Origin: an uncultured Eubacteriales bacterium
GTDB taxonomy: Bacteria > Bacillota > Clostridia > Oscillospirales > Oscillospiraceae
Direction: 5' to 3'
DNA: 8,765 nt
Assembly: GCA_900547315.1 (NCBI GenBank)
Contig: URGI01000073.1
Location: forward strand, 1-8,765
In this document: one piece after another, positions 1-5,246 of the stretch
Layout of the letters: each line of letters starts with the position of its first letter
Numbering within the stretch: position 1 is the stretch's first letter
Program-made: the position numbers and the translations under genes
The notes under the pieces: generated by a model
The model's database searches: none
What the model saw: only the letters and a program-made list of their open reading frames with translations
Told to the model about the DNA's origin: nothing

Positions 1-2
1 AA

Positions 3-119
3 CCCTACAAAAAATTCAGTAATAGCATTGCCTATGCTCTGCACGGACACTATCTTTCTTTTGAGAATAATGAAGAAAACAGAAAAATATTTTCTCCGTA
101 CTTTACCGGACAATTATAA
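3..119 (+). CDS. C-terminal tail of an unidentified protein (cut by window edge)
   Basis: From base 3 a frame stays open for 38 codons and ends with TAA at 117-119. The translation reads like a real protein end: mixed composition, rich in Asn, Glu, Phe and Tyr, including SIAYALHGHYLSFENNEE and ending SPYFTGQL. The gene would begin upstream of the window. The next gene starts 30 bases later with its own ribosome site, so the two could share a transcript. The low GC matches the three genes that follow. I do not recognise the family. An effector or toxin module is conceivable given the small downstream genes, but nothing in these 38 residues proves it. Frame 1 is also open here (to about 141) but gives a less protein-like translation. 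Confidence 0.5.
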   Translation, partial: PYKKFSNSIAYALHGHYLSFENNEENRKIFSPYFTGQL

Positions 120-149
120 TTTGAATTCCTATTGTCGATAGGAGACAAA

Positions 150-584
150 ATGAAAAAGACATATTGGCACGCGGCGGCGCTTGCAGCCGTGATGTTTGCG
201 GTGGTCATTGTATACTTGCTGGCTAGTTCTGCGAGACGCGCAGATTATGATAGTCTTGCGATTACGGGCGGCATGGACTGCCCATGGCTGGAGATAGACT
301 GCGAGAATTTGTCCGAGGACGAAGAGCGGGTCTATGACGTGTTTTACTCGGCACTGGCAGACTTGAAATATCCGGAGCCGGTGTGCAGGGAAATATCACA
401 ATTTTACGTATATAATTATGCGGCGTGCGCGGACGAGCCGACGATAGACGAGATAAGACATGAGAACGACAGATTATGCATCAAATCGAGCGGAAACATG
501 AATTTTGCTTTCTCCGTTGACAGCAGCGTAAGGACAATATGGAACTTGAACACAGGGAAGATCATATACGCAGTTGTGGAATAG
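150..584 (+). CDS. Small membrane-anchored protein of unknown function
   Basis: This encodes 144 residues. I chose the ATG at 150 because AGGAG (141-145) sits at good spacing before it; the in-frame TTG at 132 has no such site. Residues 1-3 are MKK, residues about 8-26 form one hydrophobic helix (AAALAAVMFAVVIVYLLAS), and SARR follows. There is no lipobox cysteine, so it is probably an uncleaved anchor with about 115 residues outside the membrane. The outer part has three cysteines near residues 44-80 (DCPW, DCEN, VCRE) that could form disulphides, and it ends in a beta-like stretch (RTIWNLNTGKIIYAVVE). It is the first complete member of a string of three small low-GC genes. I recognise no family. 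Residues TGKIIYAVV faintly resemble the last strand of PepSY-type folds, which is not enough for a call. Confidence 0.75.
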   Translation: MKKTYWHAAALAAVMFAVVIVYLLASSARRADYDSLAITGGMDCPWLEIDCENLSEDEERVYDVFYSALADLKYPEPVCREISQFYVYNYAACADEPTIDEIRHENDRLCIKSSGNMNFAFSVDSSVRTIWNLNTGKIIYAVVE

Positions 585-681
585 GCTGCTTTGAGGAACA
601 AGCTGAAGTGGTACGGAATCAACGCCTGAACAGTGTAGTTAGTAGGCATAAGACGCATTGCACAGAATTTCGGAGGAAGTA

Positions 682-1164
682 ATGGATAAAAAACTCTTTC
701 AGCTCGGACGAATGATATCCTTTTTTGGGTTCGCGGATGCGGGACTGACATGGCTGTTGGCATATAATGGCTATTGCACCATGATTGATATGCAAATGGG
801 CGAGTCTTTGCCTCAATTGATTGGAGCGCTTAGAGATGAAGGAGATTTGTATCCGTGTATCTTTACGCTTTTGATAGTGCTGCTCGCGGTTGCCGCGTTT
901 GTGCTTCTCTTCATAAAGAAAAGCAGAGTATCACGCATGAGTCTGGTTTACGGTGTAGTGTGCGGCCTGTCTGTGGTTACGCTGACGGCAAGTGCTTTGA
1001 TTACGGTTTTTGCGGTGCTCAGTGTTCTTGACGGCGCGCTGACGTCTTTCCTGAGGGAATGGAGATTTATACTGATTTATGTGCTTTTTGCGGCATCCGG
1101 CATCGCGGCTTTGGGTATGCGCAGGGTGATGCGAAAGCTGCCGTCGGGAGTTGACGGAGACTGA
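682..1164 (+). CDS. Small four-helix membrane protein of unknown function
   Basis: This encodes 160 residues. The ATG at 682 is preceded by CGGAGGAAGTA (GGAGG 672-676), a strong ribosome site; an in-frame TTG at 658 lacks one. Four hydrophobic segments are visible, at roughly residues 11-30, 58-78, 87-115 and 127-146, separated by basic patches (KKSRVSR at 79-85) and ending in the basic tail MRRVMRKLPSG. The arrangement suggests an integral cytoplasmic-membrane protein with most loops short, except a 25-residue acidic loop after helix 1. No catalytic motif or transporter signature is visible. It lies 97 bases after the previous gene and 47 before the next, on the same strand and with similar base composition. 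An immunity or accessory membrane protein is one possibility, but only from context. Confidence 0.75.
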   Translation: MDKKLFQLGRMISFFGFADAGLTWLLAYNGYCTMIDMQMGESLPQLIGALRDEGDLYPCIFTLLIVLLAVAAFVLLFIKKSRVSRMSLVYGVVCGLSVVTLTASALITVFAVLSVLDGALTSFLREWRFILIYVLFAASGIAALGMRRVMRKLPSGVDGD

Positions 1165-1211
1165 CAGCATAGTAAGTGCCCGGCAAAAAAGACTTTTGAA
1201 CCGGAGGGAAC

Positions 1212-1712
1212 ATGCAGTATTTTACGAAAGAATTGTGGAGAGACATGAACGACGAGCGCGAATGGATTCGTGAGAGCGCGACGAAAGAATGGGCAGTAAA
1301 CAGTCAACGGTATTACGCGAAGTTCGAAACGATAAAAAAGCGCTTGCCGGAGAAATTCGTTGCTGAACTGCTTGCAAGAGACGGATTCCATGACTATGAC
1401 TTCCTTGAAATAAATTTTGTTTCAAAGAAGAACATTATTTCGAAGAAGGTCACGTATTCCTGCGAGCTGAAACTGACGGACGGCAAGGACATCGTCCGGC
1501 TTGAACTGTTGTCGGTGACGGGGGTAAGCATTGCTGCTGATTCGTTCGCCGACGGGATCTTGGGCAGACTGACGTGGGGATATGGCGAGTTTGACGTTGA
1601 CTCGGACGGAAACCTCCAATTGAGTATTGTGTGCGACCTTGCGAATGAAATTCGGTTCAGCTTCAAAAAACTCCGGTTTACATGCAGAAAGCGGAAAGGA
1701 CTGCTGCGCTGA
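1212..1712 (+). CDS. DUF4085-like cytosolic protein
   Basis: This encodes 166 residues. The start is supported by GGAGGG (1203-1208) just before the ATG. There is no signal peptide or membrane segment. The first residues, MQYFTKELW, match the opening I associate with DUF4085 proteins (M-x-Y/F-F/Y-TKEWY). The middle (KKRLPEKFVAELL, DGFHDYDFLEI) and the C-terminal half (RLTWGYGEFDV, GNLQLSIVCDL) also fit that pattern, where a W-x-Y-E motif is followed by beta strands. It is shorter than the usual roughly 200-residue members and lacks part of the helical N-terminal half. Such proteins often sit in accessory loci. An immunity-like role would be an inference from neighbours, not from this sequence. 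Family assignment is from memory of the pattern, without a profile search. Confidence 0.7.
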   Translation: MQYFTKELWRDMNDEREWIRESATKEWAVNSQRYYAKFETIKKRLPEKFVAELLARDGFHDYDFLEINFVSKKNIISKKVTYSCELKLTDGKDIVRLELLSVTGVSIAADSFADGILGRLTWGYGEFDVDSDGNLQLSIVCDLANEIRFSFKKLRFTCRKRKGLLR

Positions 1713-1754
1713 GATGTGCCATATAAAGAGCAGTATATGCCTATAACCACGAAT

Positions 1755-1786
1755 AATCCCGCTGGGAAGCACGTCCCGGCGGGATT
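1755..1786 (+). terminator. Hairpin terminator after the accessory gene block
   Basis: AATCCCGC (1755-1762) pairs exactly with GCGGGATT (1779-1786). The stem continues inward as TGGGA/TCCCG with one wobble, giving 13 base pairs and a six-base loop. TTTCGTT follows on the plus strand, a weak U-tract. It lies 43 bases past the DUF4085-like gene. It could also stop transcripts of the convergent PepSY gene, whose stop is at 1901, since no better hairpin with a U-tract lies between them. Confidence 0.7.
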
Positions 1787-1900
1787 TCGTTGATAGTGTT
1801 CAGGAAAAGAAAAAGAGGGGTGTAATGGCGTATACGGTAACTTTCTGCATCCCATGCATATATCCGGCGTGCTCCGGAGCTGTCTCGGCGGGGCGGCGCG

Positions 1901-2200
1901 TTATTTTGCGGCCGCCTTCAGGACCTCCCCCGTCCCGGCGTCGATTATATAATCGTACTCCGCCTCGGCAGTTTCAAACTGTACCTCGTACCAGCTGCGG
2001 CCGTACTTGTGCTCAAAGTCGACATCGACGTCAAATGTCTCAGCCGCGAGCAACCCGGCGTCGTCCAACGCTGCGCCGAGCGCCGCGTCTGCGCCGATAT
2101 AGAGCGCGTGGTGCCGCCAGATGAAATATCCGCCTATGGCCGTGCCGATTATGAGCAGAACTATGAGAATGATAAGTGCTGTTTTCAGAGCCTTTTTCAT
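1901..2200 (-). CDS. Membrane-anchored PepSY-domain protein
   Basis: This encodes 99 residues. The start has GGAGG on the minus strand (2207-2211) at good spacing. The N-terminus MKKALKTALIILIVLLIIG is a single hydrophobic helix (about residues 5-27), followed by WRHH. The rest is one PepSY domain (about residues 33-96): an amphipathic helix with IGADAALGAALDDAG, two beta strands (FDVDVDFEHKYGRSWYEVQF) and the diagnostic end YDYIIDAGTGEVLKA. PepSY domains are known as inhibitory propeptide modules of M4 peptidases and as stand-alone extracytoplasmic modulators. With the helix uncleaved, the domain would face outside. It is divergent from the response regulator, 165 bases apart. A role as feedback or sensory partner of the adjacent kinase is inferred. 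The GC-rich codon use matches the two-component genes rather than the low-GC block to its left. Confidence 0.88.
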   Translation of the reverse strand: MKKALKTALIILIVLLIIGTAIGGYFIWRHHALYIGADAALGAALDDAGLLAAETFDVDVDFEHKYGRSWYEVQFETAEAEYDYIIDAGTGEVLKAAAK

Positions 2201-2258
2201 GCTGATTCCTCCATGACCGGTTATGATAACGATATTTTCTGCTTCACTTTACGGTCTG

Positions 2259-2264
2259 AGTATA
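2259..2264 (-). promoter_or_regulatory. Candidate -10 box of the membrane PepSY gene
   Basis: Read on the minus strand, TATACT (2264-2259) occurs about 60 bases before the start codon, inside CTATACTC. No good -35 hexamer lies 16-18 bases upstream, where the sequence is plain A/T. That is usual for promoters needing an activator. TTTTCTTAAAAT lies 7 bases upstream (2283-2272). The same 12 bases recur near the promoter of the second PepSY gene. Confidence 0.5.
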
Positions 2265-2265
2265 G

Positions 2266-2340
2266 TAAAATATTTTAAGAAAATAATTAAAACTTTTCAT
2301 AATTTTTTCTGTCAGAATACATTACATAATGGAACGCTGC
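2266..2340. promoter_or_regulatory. AT-rich divergent control region between PepSY and the two-component operon
   Basis: Unlike the GC-rich coding sequence around it, this stretch is almost all A/T. For the rightward operon a -10-like CATAAT (2325-2330) is visible without a convincing -35. TTCATAATT (2296-2304) resembles the TTCA repeats found at 4393-4419 upstream of the second PepSY gene. Regulator binding here would allow autoregulation and control of the divergent PepSY gene. The exact start sites cannot be fixed from sequence. Confidence 0.4.
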
Positions 2341-2365
2341 CGCGTGCGGCGGAACGGAGGAAAAT

Positions 2366-3037
2366 ATGAGGGTACTTGTTGTGGAGGACGAAAAGCGTCT
2401 TAACAAGATCATCTGCGAGGCGCTGGAGGACGAGGGGTACAGCGTGGACGCGTGCTTCGACGGGATCCAGGCGCTGGAATACGCCCGCTCTGCCGACTAC
2501 GACGTGATGATAATGGACATAATGATGCCCCGCATGAGCGGGCTTGACGCCGTGCGGCAGATGCGCCGCGAGGGCAACGGCGCGCCGGTGCTGTTTCTCA
2601 CCGCGCGCGACAGCATTGCCGACCGTGTGGAGGGGCTGGAGAGCGGCGGCGACTACTACCTCGTGAAGCCCTTCAACTTTCCGGAGCTGCTGGCCGTCGT
2701 ACGCGCGATCAGCCGCAAATACACCGGCAACCGCTCCAACATTTTCACCGCCGCCGACCTGACCGTCGACGTCTCGGCCAAGACGGTGACCCGCGCGGGA
2801 AAGAACATCGAGCTTACCTCGCGCGAGTTTGCGCTGCTGGAATACATGCTGCGCAACAAGGGAATCGTCCTCACGCGCGAGATGATCGAAAACAACCTCT
2901 GGAACTTCGACTATGAGGGCGGCTCGAACGTCGTGGACGTATACGTCGGCTATCTGCGCAAGAAAATGGACACCGGCTTTGACAAAAAGCTCATCCGCAC
3001 CGTGTGGGGCAGCGGCTGGGTACTGCGGGAGGACTGA
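2366..3037 (+). CDS. OmpR/PhoB-family response regulator
   Basis: This encodes 223 residues, the usual length for the family. GGAGG (2356-2360) precedes the ATG. The receiver domain (about 1-115) has the acidic pair E7/D8, the phosphoacceptor D51 in MIMDIMMPRMSG, the switch T79 in FLTARD, and K101 in LVKPF. The common GADDYL is here GGDYYL. The winged-helix DNA-binding domain (about 125-220) shows LTSREFALLEYMLRNKG, the recognition region NVVDVYVGYLRKKMD, and the wing hairpin IRTVWGSGWVLRE. It should dimerise on phosphorylation and bind tandem direct repeats. It is followed 3 bases later by its kinase, clearly one operon. Likely targets in view are its own promoter region and both flanking PepSY genes (inference). 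The exact subfamily, and so the stimulus, cannot be told from the sequence. Confidence 0.96.
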   Translation: MRVLVVEDEKRLNKIICEALEDEGYSVDACFDGIQALEYARSADYDVMIMDIMMPRMSGLDAVRQMRREGNGAPVLFLTARDSIADRVEGLESGGDYYLVKPFNFPELLAVVRAISRKYTGNRSNIFTAADLTVDVSAKTVTRAGKNIELTSREFALLEYMLRNKGIVLTREMIENNLWNFDYEGGSNVVDVYVGYLRKKMDTGFDKKLIRTVWGSGWVLRED

Positions 3038-3040
3038 GGA

Positions 3041-4369
3041 ATGTCTGCGAAACTGAGAATTACGGCGTGGATAACGCTGATGATGCTCCTGCTGGCGGCG
3101 CTGACGCTGGTGTTTGTGCTGGTCGTGAACCACAACGCCATCACGGACGACCCCGCGGGGCGGCTGGTGAAGGTCGTGCAGAAGAACGTTGACGACGTCG
3201 AGTTCGACCGCGGCAAGTTCGAGTGGGACGACCTGTCGATGTACAGCCGCGGCGTGTACTGCATGTTCTACGACACGGACGGCGAGTTCATCCGCGGCGC
3301 GAAGCCGGATAGCTTCGACGAGAACACGCCGCTCGACCCGAACGTTATAAACACGGCGGACATCGACGGCGAGACCTACTATATCTATGACAGCTACGTG
3401 GACATGGACGTCACGGGGCTGTGGGTGCGCGGGCTTATCTCCGCCGAGGATCGCTCCGGCCTGATGCATACTATTATAATCCTCACCGCGACGCTGCTGC
3501 CCATCCTGCTGGTCGTCACCATCGGCGGCGGCTGGCTCATCGCGTGGTCGGCGTTCCGCCCGATGGAAAAGATACTCGCCGCTGCGGACAGCATATCCGC
3601 CGGTGAGGATTTGAGCGCGCGGCTGAACATAACGCGCGGGCCGAGCGAGATGCGGCGGCTCGGCGCGGCGTTCGACCGCATGTTCGGGCGGCTCGAAGCG
3701 TCGTTCGACGCCGAGCGACAGTTCACCTCGGACGCTTCGCACGAATTGCGCACCCCGATAACCGTCATCCTCGCCGAGTGCGACCGCGCGAAGCGCAAGG
3801 CGCGCACACGGGAGGATTTCCTAGAATCGCTGAACGTGATCGAGGAGCAGGGCTGCCGCATGTCGCAGCTCGTGCAGGAGCTGCTCGGCCTGACCCGTAT
3901 GCAGCACGGCACCGATAAATACCCGATGAAGCGGCTGGATCTTAGCGAGTTTGTCGGCTCCTGCTGCGAGGAGTGCCCCCCGCCGCCGGGCTCCAATGCG
4001 GAACTGACCACGGACATCCAGCCCGGGATCGAGGCGAGCTTCAACGCGGGGCTCATGTCGCGCGTGATAGTCAACCTCCTGCAAAACGCCTACAAGTACG
4101 GCGGCAGCAACGCGCATATCCGCGTCTCGCTGCATACGGATGACAGCGGAAAAGCCGTGCTCAGCGTCTCCGACGACGGCCCCGGCATCGCGCCGGAGTA
4201 TCAGGACAAGGTCTGGCAGCGCTTCTGGCAGGCTGACCCGTCGCACGGGGAGGACGGCGGCTGCGGCCTTGGGCTTGCGATGGTCAAGGAAATAGTGCAG
4301 TTCCACGGCGGCTCCGTCGCGCTCGACAGTACGCCGGGCAAGGGCAGCACATTTTCCGTAACGATATAA
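3041..4369 (+). CDS. Membrane sensor histidine kinase (HAMP-HisKA-HATPase)
   Basis: This encodes 442 residues. The start lies 3 bases after the regulator's stop, with GGGAGGA (3027-3033) as ribosome site inside the regulator's last codons. Transmembrane helix 1 is about residues 9-30. An acidic extracellular sensor domain of about 110 residues follows (31-142), then helix 2 (about 143-168), HAMP (about 170-222), the H-box SDASHELRTPIT with H234 and the E-x-x-T phosphatase motif, the N-box NLLQNAYKYG (N349), G1 DDGPGI (D379) and G2 GGCGLGLAM (about 406-414). All residues needed for autophosphorylation and ATP binding are present. The sensor domain is not one I recognise; it is rich in Asp and Tyr. 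It would phosphorylate the adjacent regulator. The outward-facing PepSY protein could act on this sensor domain, which is inferred from position only. Confidence 0.96.
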   Translation: MSAKLRITAWITLMMLLLAALTLVFVLVVNHNAITDDPAGRLVKVVQKNVDDVEFDRGKFEWDDLSMYSRGVYCMFYDTDGEFIRGAKPDSFDENTPLDPNVINTADIDGETYYIYDSYVDMDVTGLWVRGLISAEDRSGLMHTIIILTATLLPILLVVTIGGGWLIAWSAFRPMEKILAAADSISAGEDLSARLNITRGPSEMRRLGAAFDRMFGRLEASFDAERQFTSDASHELRTPITVILAECDRAKRKARTREDFLESLNVIEEQGCRMSQLVQELLGLTRMQHGTDKYPMKRLDLSEFVGSCCEECPPPPGSNAELTTDIQPGIEASFNAGLMSRVIVNLLQNAYKYGGSNAHIRVSLHTDDSGKAVLSVSDDGPGIAPEYQDKVWQRFWQADPSHGEDGGCGLGLAMVKEIVQFHGGSVALDSTPGKGSTFSVTI

Positions 4370-4392
4370 AAAGTTGCGAATCTGCACATTTT

Positions 4393-4419
4393 TTCACAAA
4401 TAAGTTCAATAATTCTTCA
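4393..4419 (+). promoter_or_regulatory. Three TTCA direct repeats, probable response-regulator site
   Basis: TTCA begins at 4393, 4405 and 4416, each followed by A/T-rich bases (TTCACAAATAAG, TTCAATAATTC, TTCAAATTTATC). The spacings are 12 and 11 bases, one helical turn, which is how OmpR/PhoB-type regulators bind. The array lies just upstream of the predicted promoter at 4435-4463 and directly after the kinase gene. Binding by the adjacent regulator is an inference. Confidence 0.5.
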
Positions 4420-4434
4420 AATTTATCTAATTTT

Positions 4435-4463
4435 TTTCTTAAAATTATGCCGTATCCTATACT
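4435..4463 (+). promoter_or_regulatory. Promoter of the leaderless PepSY gene
   Basis: The -10 box TATACT (4458-4463) lies 49 bases before the start codon. At 17 bases upstream is TTTCTT (4435-4440), a poor -35 match. A good -10 with a poor -35 behind tandem repeats suggests activation by the neighbouring regulator. The segment TTTTCTTAAAAT (4434-4445) also occurs, in the same orientation relative to the gene, before the other PepSY gene. Confidence 0.55.
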
Positions 4464-4511
4464 CGTAAGGTCAAGGAAAACAAACCCGTTTTTAAGAAAG
4501 GATGACGATAA

Positions 4512-4793
4512 ATGAAAAATAACAATATAATCATCAACGCTGCCGAGGCTCTCAAGGCCGTTCTCAATGAGCTGCACCTGAACTCCACCGACGTCGAGTT
4601 TTACGACTTCAAGCTTGAAGATTCGCTCTACGAGATGGCCGTCTATACGACCTGGATGCGCTACACCTGCTATGTCGACGCCGAAACCGGCGAGGTCGTC
4701 GGCCTCGGCTCCGAGCCGATGCTGCTGCATCCGACGGAGCAGTACGACACGAAGTTTGAGTTCCTGCACAGTTCGCTGAACTTCATCGCGTAA
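4512..4793 (+). CDS. Small leaderless PepSY-like protein
   Basis: This encodes 93 residues. AAAGGA (4497-4502) is the ribosome site, about 9 bases before the ATG. Residues about 8-68 follow the PepSY layout: a helix with INAAEALKAVLNELHL, strands DVEFYDFKLEDSLYEMAVYT, then RYTCYVDAETGEVVGLGSE, where the D-A-x-T-G-E-V end is diagnostic. A short tail of about 25 residues follows. Unlike the other PepSY protein in this window it has no hydrophobic leader or membrane helix, so as written it would be cytosolic. It follows the kinase by 142 bases, has its own promoter and is closed by a strong terminator. It may be a regulated target or a modulator of the kinase's cytosolic side; neither is shown by the sequence. 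A single-domain member this short is at the low end for the family. Confidence 0.85.
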   Translation: MKNNNIIINAAEALKAVLNELHLNSTDVEFYDFKLEDSLYEMAVYTTWMRYTCYVDAETGEVVGLGSEPMLLHPTEQYDTKFEFLHSSLNFIA

Positions 4794-4808
4794 AACGTGA
4801 GAGAAAAT

Positions 4809-4848
4809 AAACTCGCCCCCGTCCACGATCGTGGACGGGGGCGGGTTT
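4809..4848 (+). terminator. Strong GC-rich terminator after the PepSY gene
   Basis: The sequence is a near-perfect palindrome centred at 4828/4829. AAACTCGCCCCCG on the left pairs with CGGGGGCGGGTTT on the right, with one T-G wobble, and the inner part GTCCACGATCGTGGAC pairs fully. The right arm runs into GTTTGTT, a short U-tract. On the minus strand the left arm gives GTTTATTTTC, so it could also work leftwards. It ends the signalling module 16 bases after the stop codon. Confidence 0.88.
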
Positions 4849-4874
4849 GTTGAAGCTCTGCGAGTAGCCGTTAA

Positions 4875-4919
4875 GGCTCTCTGACGAGGGAGCTGTCGGC
4901 GCAGCCGACTGAGGGAGAG
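4875..4919. repeat. GC-rich palindromic intergenic repeat (REP-like)
   Basis: Two adjacent hairpins are visible. CTCTC (4877-4881) pairs with GGGAG (4888-4892) using one wobble, and GTCGGC (4895-4900) pairs with GCCGAC (4904-4909) around GCA. GGGAGAG (4913-4919) can alternatively pair with the leading CTCTC to close the whole unit. I recall very similar elements scattered between genes of gut Clostridia, so this is probably a dispersed repeat, but the window holds only one copy. The following 4921-5020 stretch contains only a small CGACG/CGTCG hairpin (4942-4956) and no supportable gene. Confidence 0.55.
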
Positions 4920-5025
4920 ATCATAGCGGAATATGAGCGGCCGACGCTATCCGTCGTCCGGTGTGAATGACAGGATTATTTTTGAATGATCGGCATACCA
5001 TACGGTTCCAAAGCATGTTCCTAAA

Positions 5026-5043
5026 GGGAAGTTTTACCTTCCC
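5026..5043 (-). terminator. Possible weak terminator of the minus-strand peptide mRNA
   Basis: GGGAAG (5026-5031) and CTTCCC (5038-5043) form a six-pair stem with a six-base loop. On the minus strand the hairpin is followed by TTTAG, a short U-tract. It lies about 95 bases past the stop codon of the small peptide gene and would give a transcript of roughly 250 bases. The stem is short, so this is tentative. Confidence 0.35.
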
Positions 5044-5045
5044 TA

Positions 5046-5075
5046 TTGACTCCGCGCCATATGCGGTGCTATAAT
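5046..5075 (+). promoter_or_regulatory. Near-consensus promoter of the antisense RNA
   Basis: TTGACT (5046-5051) and a perfect TATAAT (5070-5075) are separated by 18 bases. This is the best housekeeping-sigma promoter in the window. No gene of any size with a ribosome site follows on this strand; a terminator does, at 5132-5169. That points to a short non-coding transcript starting near 5082. Confidence 0.8.
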
Positions 5076-5081
5076 ATAACC

Positions 5082-5169
5082 ACAAAGGGCGATGACGTTT
5101 TACGTCAGCTCGTTACACAACGTTTCATTTTAGAACCGTCACTTGGCAGAGTGGCGGTTCTGCTTTTTT
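5082..5169 (+). ncRNA. Short antisense RNA, candidate type I antitoxin
   Basis: The start near 5082 is set by the promoter at 5046-5075, and the end by an intrinsic terminator with six U's (5164-5169), giving about 88 nucleotides. It folds into a 5' hairpin TGACGT-TTT-ACGTCA (5093-5107), a single-stranded linker and the terminator hairpin. It is fully complementary to the 3' part of the minus-strand peptide mRNA, covering the last ten or so codons and the 3' untranslated region, as in txpA/RatA and bsrG/SR4 of Bacillus. Its first ten bases, CAAAGGGCGA, are also the first bases of the peptide mRNA. It would thus compete with the mRNA's own 5' end for the same 3' segment (inference). Confidence 0.7.
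5132..5169 (+). terminator. Intrinsic terminator of the antisense RNA, inside the peptide gene
   Basis: AGAACCGTCACT (5132-5143) pairs with AGTGGCGGTTCT (5150-5161) with a single T-G wobble and a six-base loop TGGCAG. GC and then six T's (5164-5169) follow. This is a textbook terminator on the plus strand. The same bases encode the end of the minus-strand peptide (QNRHSAK and stop), so the two functions constrain one another. Confidence 0.88.
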
Positions 5170-5222
5170 ATCCTTACTGTTACGGTGTATCCGAAGATAT
5201 GTAGAGTAATGATAATCGGCAT
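5139..5222 (-). CDS. 27-residue hydrophobic/basic peptide, candidate type I toxin
   Basis: Read leftwards from ATG at 5222-5220 to TGA at 5141-5139. The translation is MPIIITLHIFGYTVTV followed by RIKKQNRHSAK: a hydrophobic, beta-branched first half (residues 2-16) and a basic tail. It has a promoter (5278-5307), a roughly 49-base leader, and a strong ribosome site AAAGGGGGTG ending 5 bases before the ATG. The site is folded into a hairpin with a GAAA loop (5228-5246). A convergent antisense RNA overlaps its 3' end. Together these match type I toxins, which are short membrane-active peptides translated from structured, antisense-controlled mRNAs. I do not recognise the peptide as TxpA, BsrG, Fst/Ldr, Hok or any other named family. 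It is shorter than most known type I toxins. The alternative is a regulatory leader peptide, but no gene follows it on the same strand within the window. Confidence 0.62.
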   Translation of the reverse strand: MPIIITLHIFGYTVTVRIKKQNRHSAK

Positions 5223-5227
5223 TTGCT

Positions 5228-5246
5228 CACCCCCTTTCGGGTGGTG
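5228..5246 (-). promoter_or_regulatory. Hairpin sequestering the ribosome site of the small peptide
   Basis: On the minus strand CACC-A-CCC (5246-5239) pairs with GGG-GGTG (5234-5228) around a GAAA loop (5238-5235), leaving one bulged A. The 3' arm is the Shine-Dalgarno sequence itself, so initiation needs the hairpin to open. Occlusion of the ribosome site is a recurring control of type I toxin mRNAs. Confidence 0.65.

Noticed and set aside
416..763. Minus-strand ORF across the first two small genes
   Set aside because: It spans the 3' end of one gene, a spacer and the start of another, both of which have good ribosome sites on the plus strand.
1825..2124. Plus-strand ORF (99 codons) starting after a plausible AGAGGGGTG ribosome site
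   Set aside because: Most of it is antisense to the clear PepSY gene and translates to an Arg/Pro-rich shadow with no family signature. Only the first 25 codons lie outside the PepSY gene.
2312..3742. Long minus-strand ORF opposite the regulator and kinase
   Set aside because: It is a GC-rich shadow frame, very rich in His, Arg, Val and Ala, crossing two genes with full catalytic motifs on the other strand.
4936..4990. Short plus-strand ORF after the palindromic repeat (about 18 codons)
   Set aside because: It has no ribosome site and no promoter, and its sequence looks like repeat flank.
5092..5133. 13-codon ORF inside the antisense RNA (MTFYVSSLHNVSF)
   Set aside because: The GGG before it is only 2 bases from the ATG and the first codons lie in a stable hairpin. 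Translation is unlikely, so the RNA is better read as non-coding.
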